Assembly (NCBI GenBank): GCA_019247865.1
Contig: JAFBAJ010000109.1
Span: forward strand, 1-6,165
Origin: Acidobacteriota bacterium
GTDB lineage: Bacteria; Acidobacteriota; Blastocatellia; Pyrinomonadales; Pyrinomonadaceae
DNA: 6,165 nt
Direction: 5' to 3'
Shown here: positions 5,763 through 6,165 of the stretch, piece after piece
How positions within the stretch are numbered: the first letter of the stretch is position 1
How the letters are laid out: each line of letters opens with the position of its first letter
Program-made: the position numbers and the translations under genes
Notes under the pieces: generated by a model
What the model was told of the DNA's origin: nothing
Seen by the model: only the letters and a program-made list of their open reading frames with translations
The model's database searches: none

Positions 5763-6165
5763 TTAGTCTTTGAAGTTGAGCGAAACGGCATCGAGCCAGA
5801 GCGCGTTCGGTTTCGGCGTGCCGTCGATGTCGAGCACGACGAGATTGATGTGAAAATCTGTCTCGCCCTGCGCCTTGAGCTTGCTAATCGTCTCGGTCGC
5901 GTCGATGTGGAAGTTGCCCGGCGTCTTGCGGTGGCGCGGGCGCAGGTCGAACTTGCGCCGCTCTTCGGTCGGCACGTCGCAGTGGCCTGGGCCGCCGATG
6001 CACTCGCCCGAAAAGGTTGCGATCTGCGTCACGAAATGGTCGTTGCCTCTGGTCGGCGTCCCGACATCCGCGTCCGGCTCGTTCAGAAAGACGCGTATGA
6101 ACGCGCCCGCGGCGGTCGAGTACTGCACTTTGTGGAGACGTATCTCGGCGCGGCTGTGCCGGTCG
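5763..6165 (-). CDS. Tyrosinase-family-like protein, C-terminal 133 residues (gene runs off the window)
   Basis: Only the C-terminal 133 residues are visible; the frame stays open through base 6165, so the GTG at 6128 is internal and not a start. The visible part resembles the beta-rich C-terminal domain of bacterial tyrosinase/polyphenol-oxidase-like proteins: FIRVFLNEPDAD, GNDHFVTQIATFSG, then CIGGPGHCD, the FDLRPRHRKTPGN stretch, HIDATETI, and a final strand pair ending ALWLDAVSLNFKD. The two copper-binding His triads would lie upstream, outside the window, so catalytic competence cannot be checked. If correct, the enzyme would oxidise phenols to o-quinones with O2. It is codirectional with the LodA-like gene and 140 bases upstream of it, the gap being filled by IR3. 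The family call comes from remembered pattern, not a search; another protein with the same beta domain is possible. Confidence 0.65.
   Translation of the reverse strand, partial: DRHSRAEIRLHKVQYSTAAGAFIRVFLNEPDADVGTPTRGNDHFVTQIATFSGECIGGPGHCDVPTEERRKFDLRPRHRKTPGNFHIDATETISKLKAQGETDFHINLVVLDIDGTPKPNALWLDAVSLNFKD

Overview
The window looks like a GC-rich bacterial chromosome segment. Its intergenic gaps hold inverted repeats built from short CGCAAAG, CACAGAG and CAAAGAC units. I have seen such repeats in Acidobacteriota and other soil or environmental phyla, so an acidobacterium-like host is my guess; nothing here fixes the taxonomy.

Layout. On the + strand, 1-1047 encodes an AmmeMemoRadiSam-system radical SAM enzyme (AmrS) that may begin upstream of the window. 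It meets a five-gene minus-strand array tail to tail, and the two stop codons share the bases TTAA at 1044-1047. In transcription order (right to left) the array is: the C-terminal part of a tyrosinase-like protein (6165-5763, cut by the window edge); a LodA/GoxA-family oxidase expected to carry a cysteine tryptophylquinone (CTQ) cofactor (5622-3538); an unrecognised, probably beta-rich 145-residue protein (3428-2991); a LodB/GoxB-like flavoprotein, the expected CTQ maturase (2881-1763); and a DJ-1/PfpI-superfamily protein (1739-1044). No gene-free stretch exceeds 140 bases.

How the genes fit together. The core is a CTQ amine or amino-acid oxidase with its flavoprotein maturase. In the LodA family the maturase is needed to turn a Cys and a Trp of the oxidase into the quinone cofactor. 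The oxidase here keeps the D-x3-C motif that holds the catalytic Asp and crosslinking Cys (D601, C605), and has Trp candidates at W638/W639. The unknown small protein sits between oxidase and maturase, and a tyrosinase-like gene (probably another quinone-forming oxidase) lies just upstream. This suggests a dedicated oxidative or quinone-chemistry cluster of unknown substrate.

The most striking non-coding feature is that each of the three gaps at the gene junctions from the tyrosinase-like gene to the maturase is filled by a different long inverted repeat. All three share one architecture: arms of 7- or 8-base degenerate units and a loop of about 27-40 bases. In the mRNA each would form a large hairpin followed by a short T-rich stretch just before the next start. 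The last junction (maturase to DJ-1, 23 bases) has no repeat.
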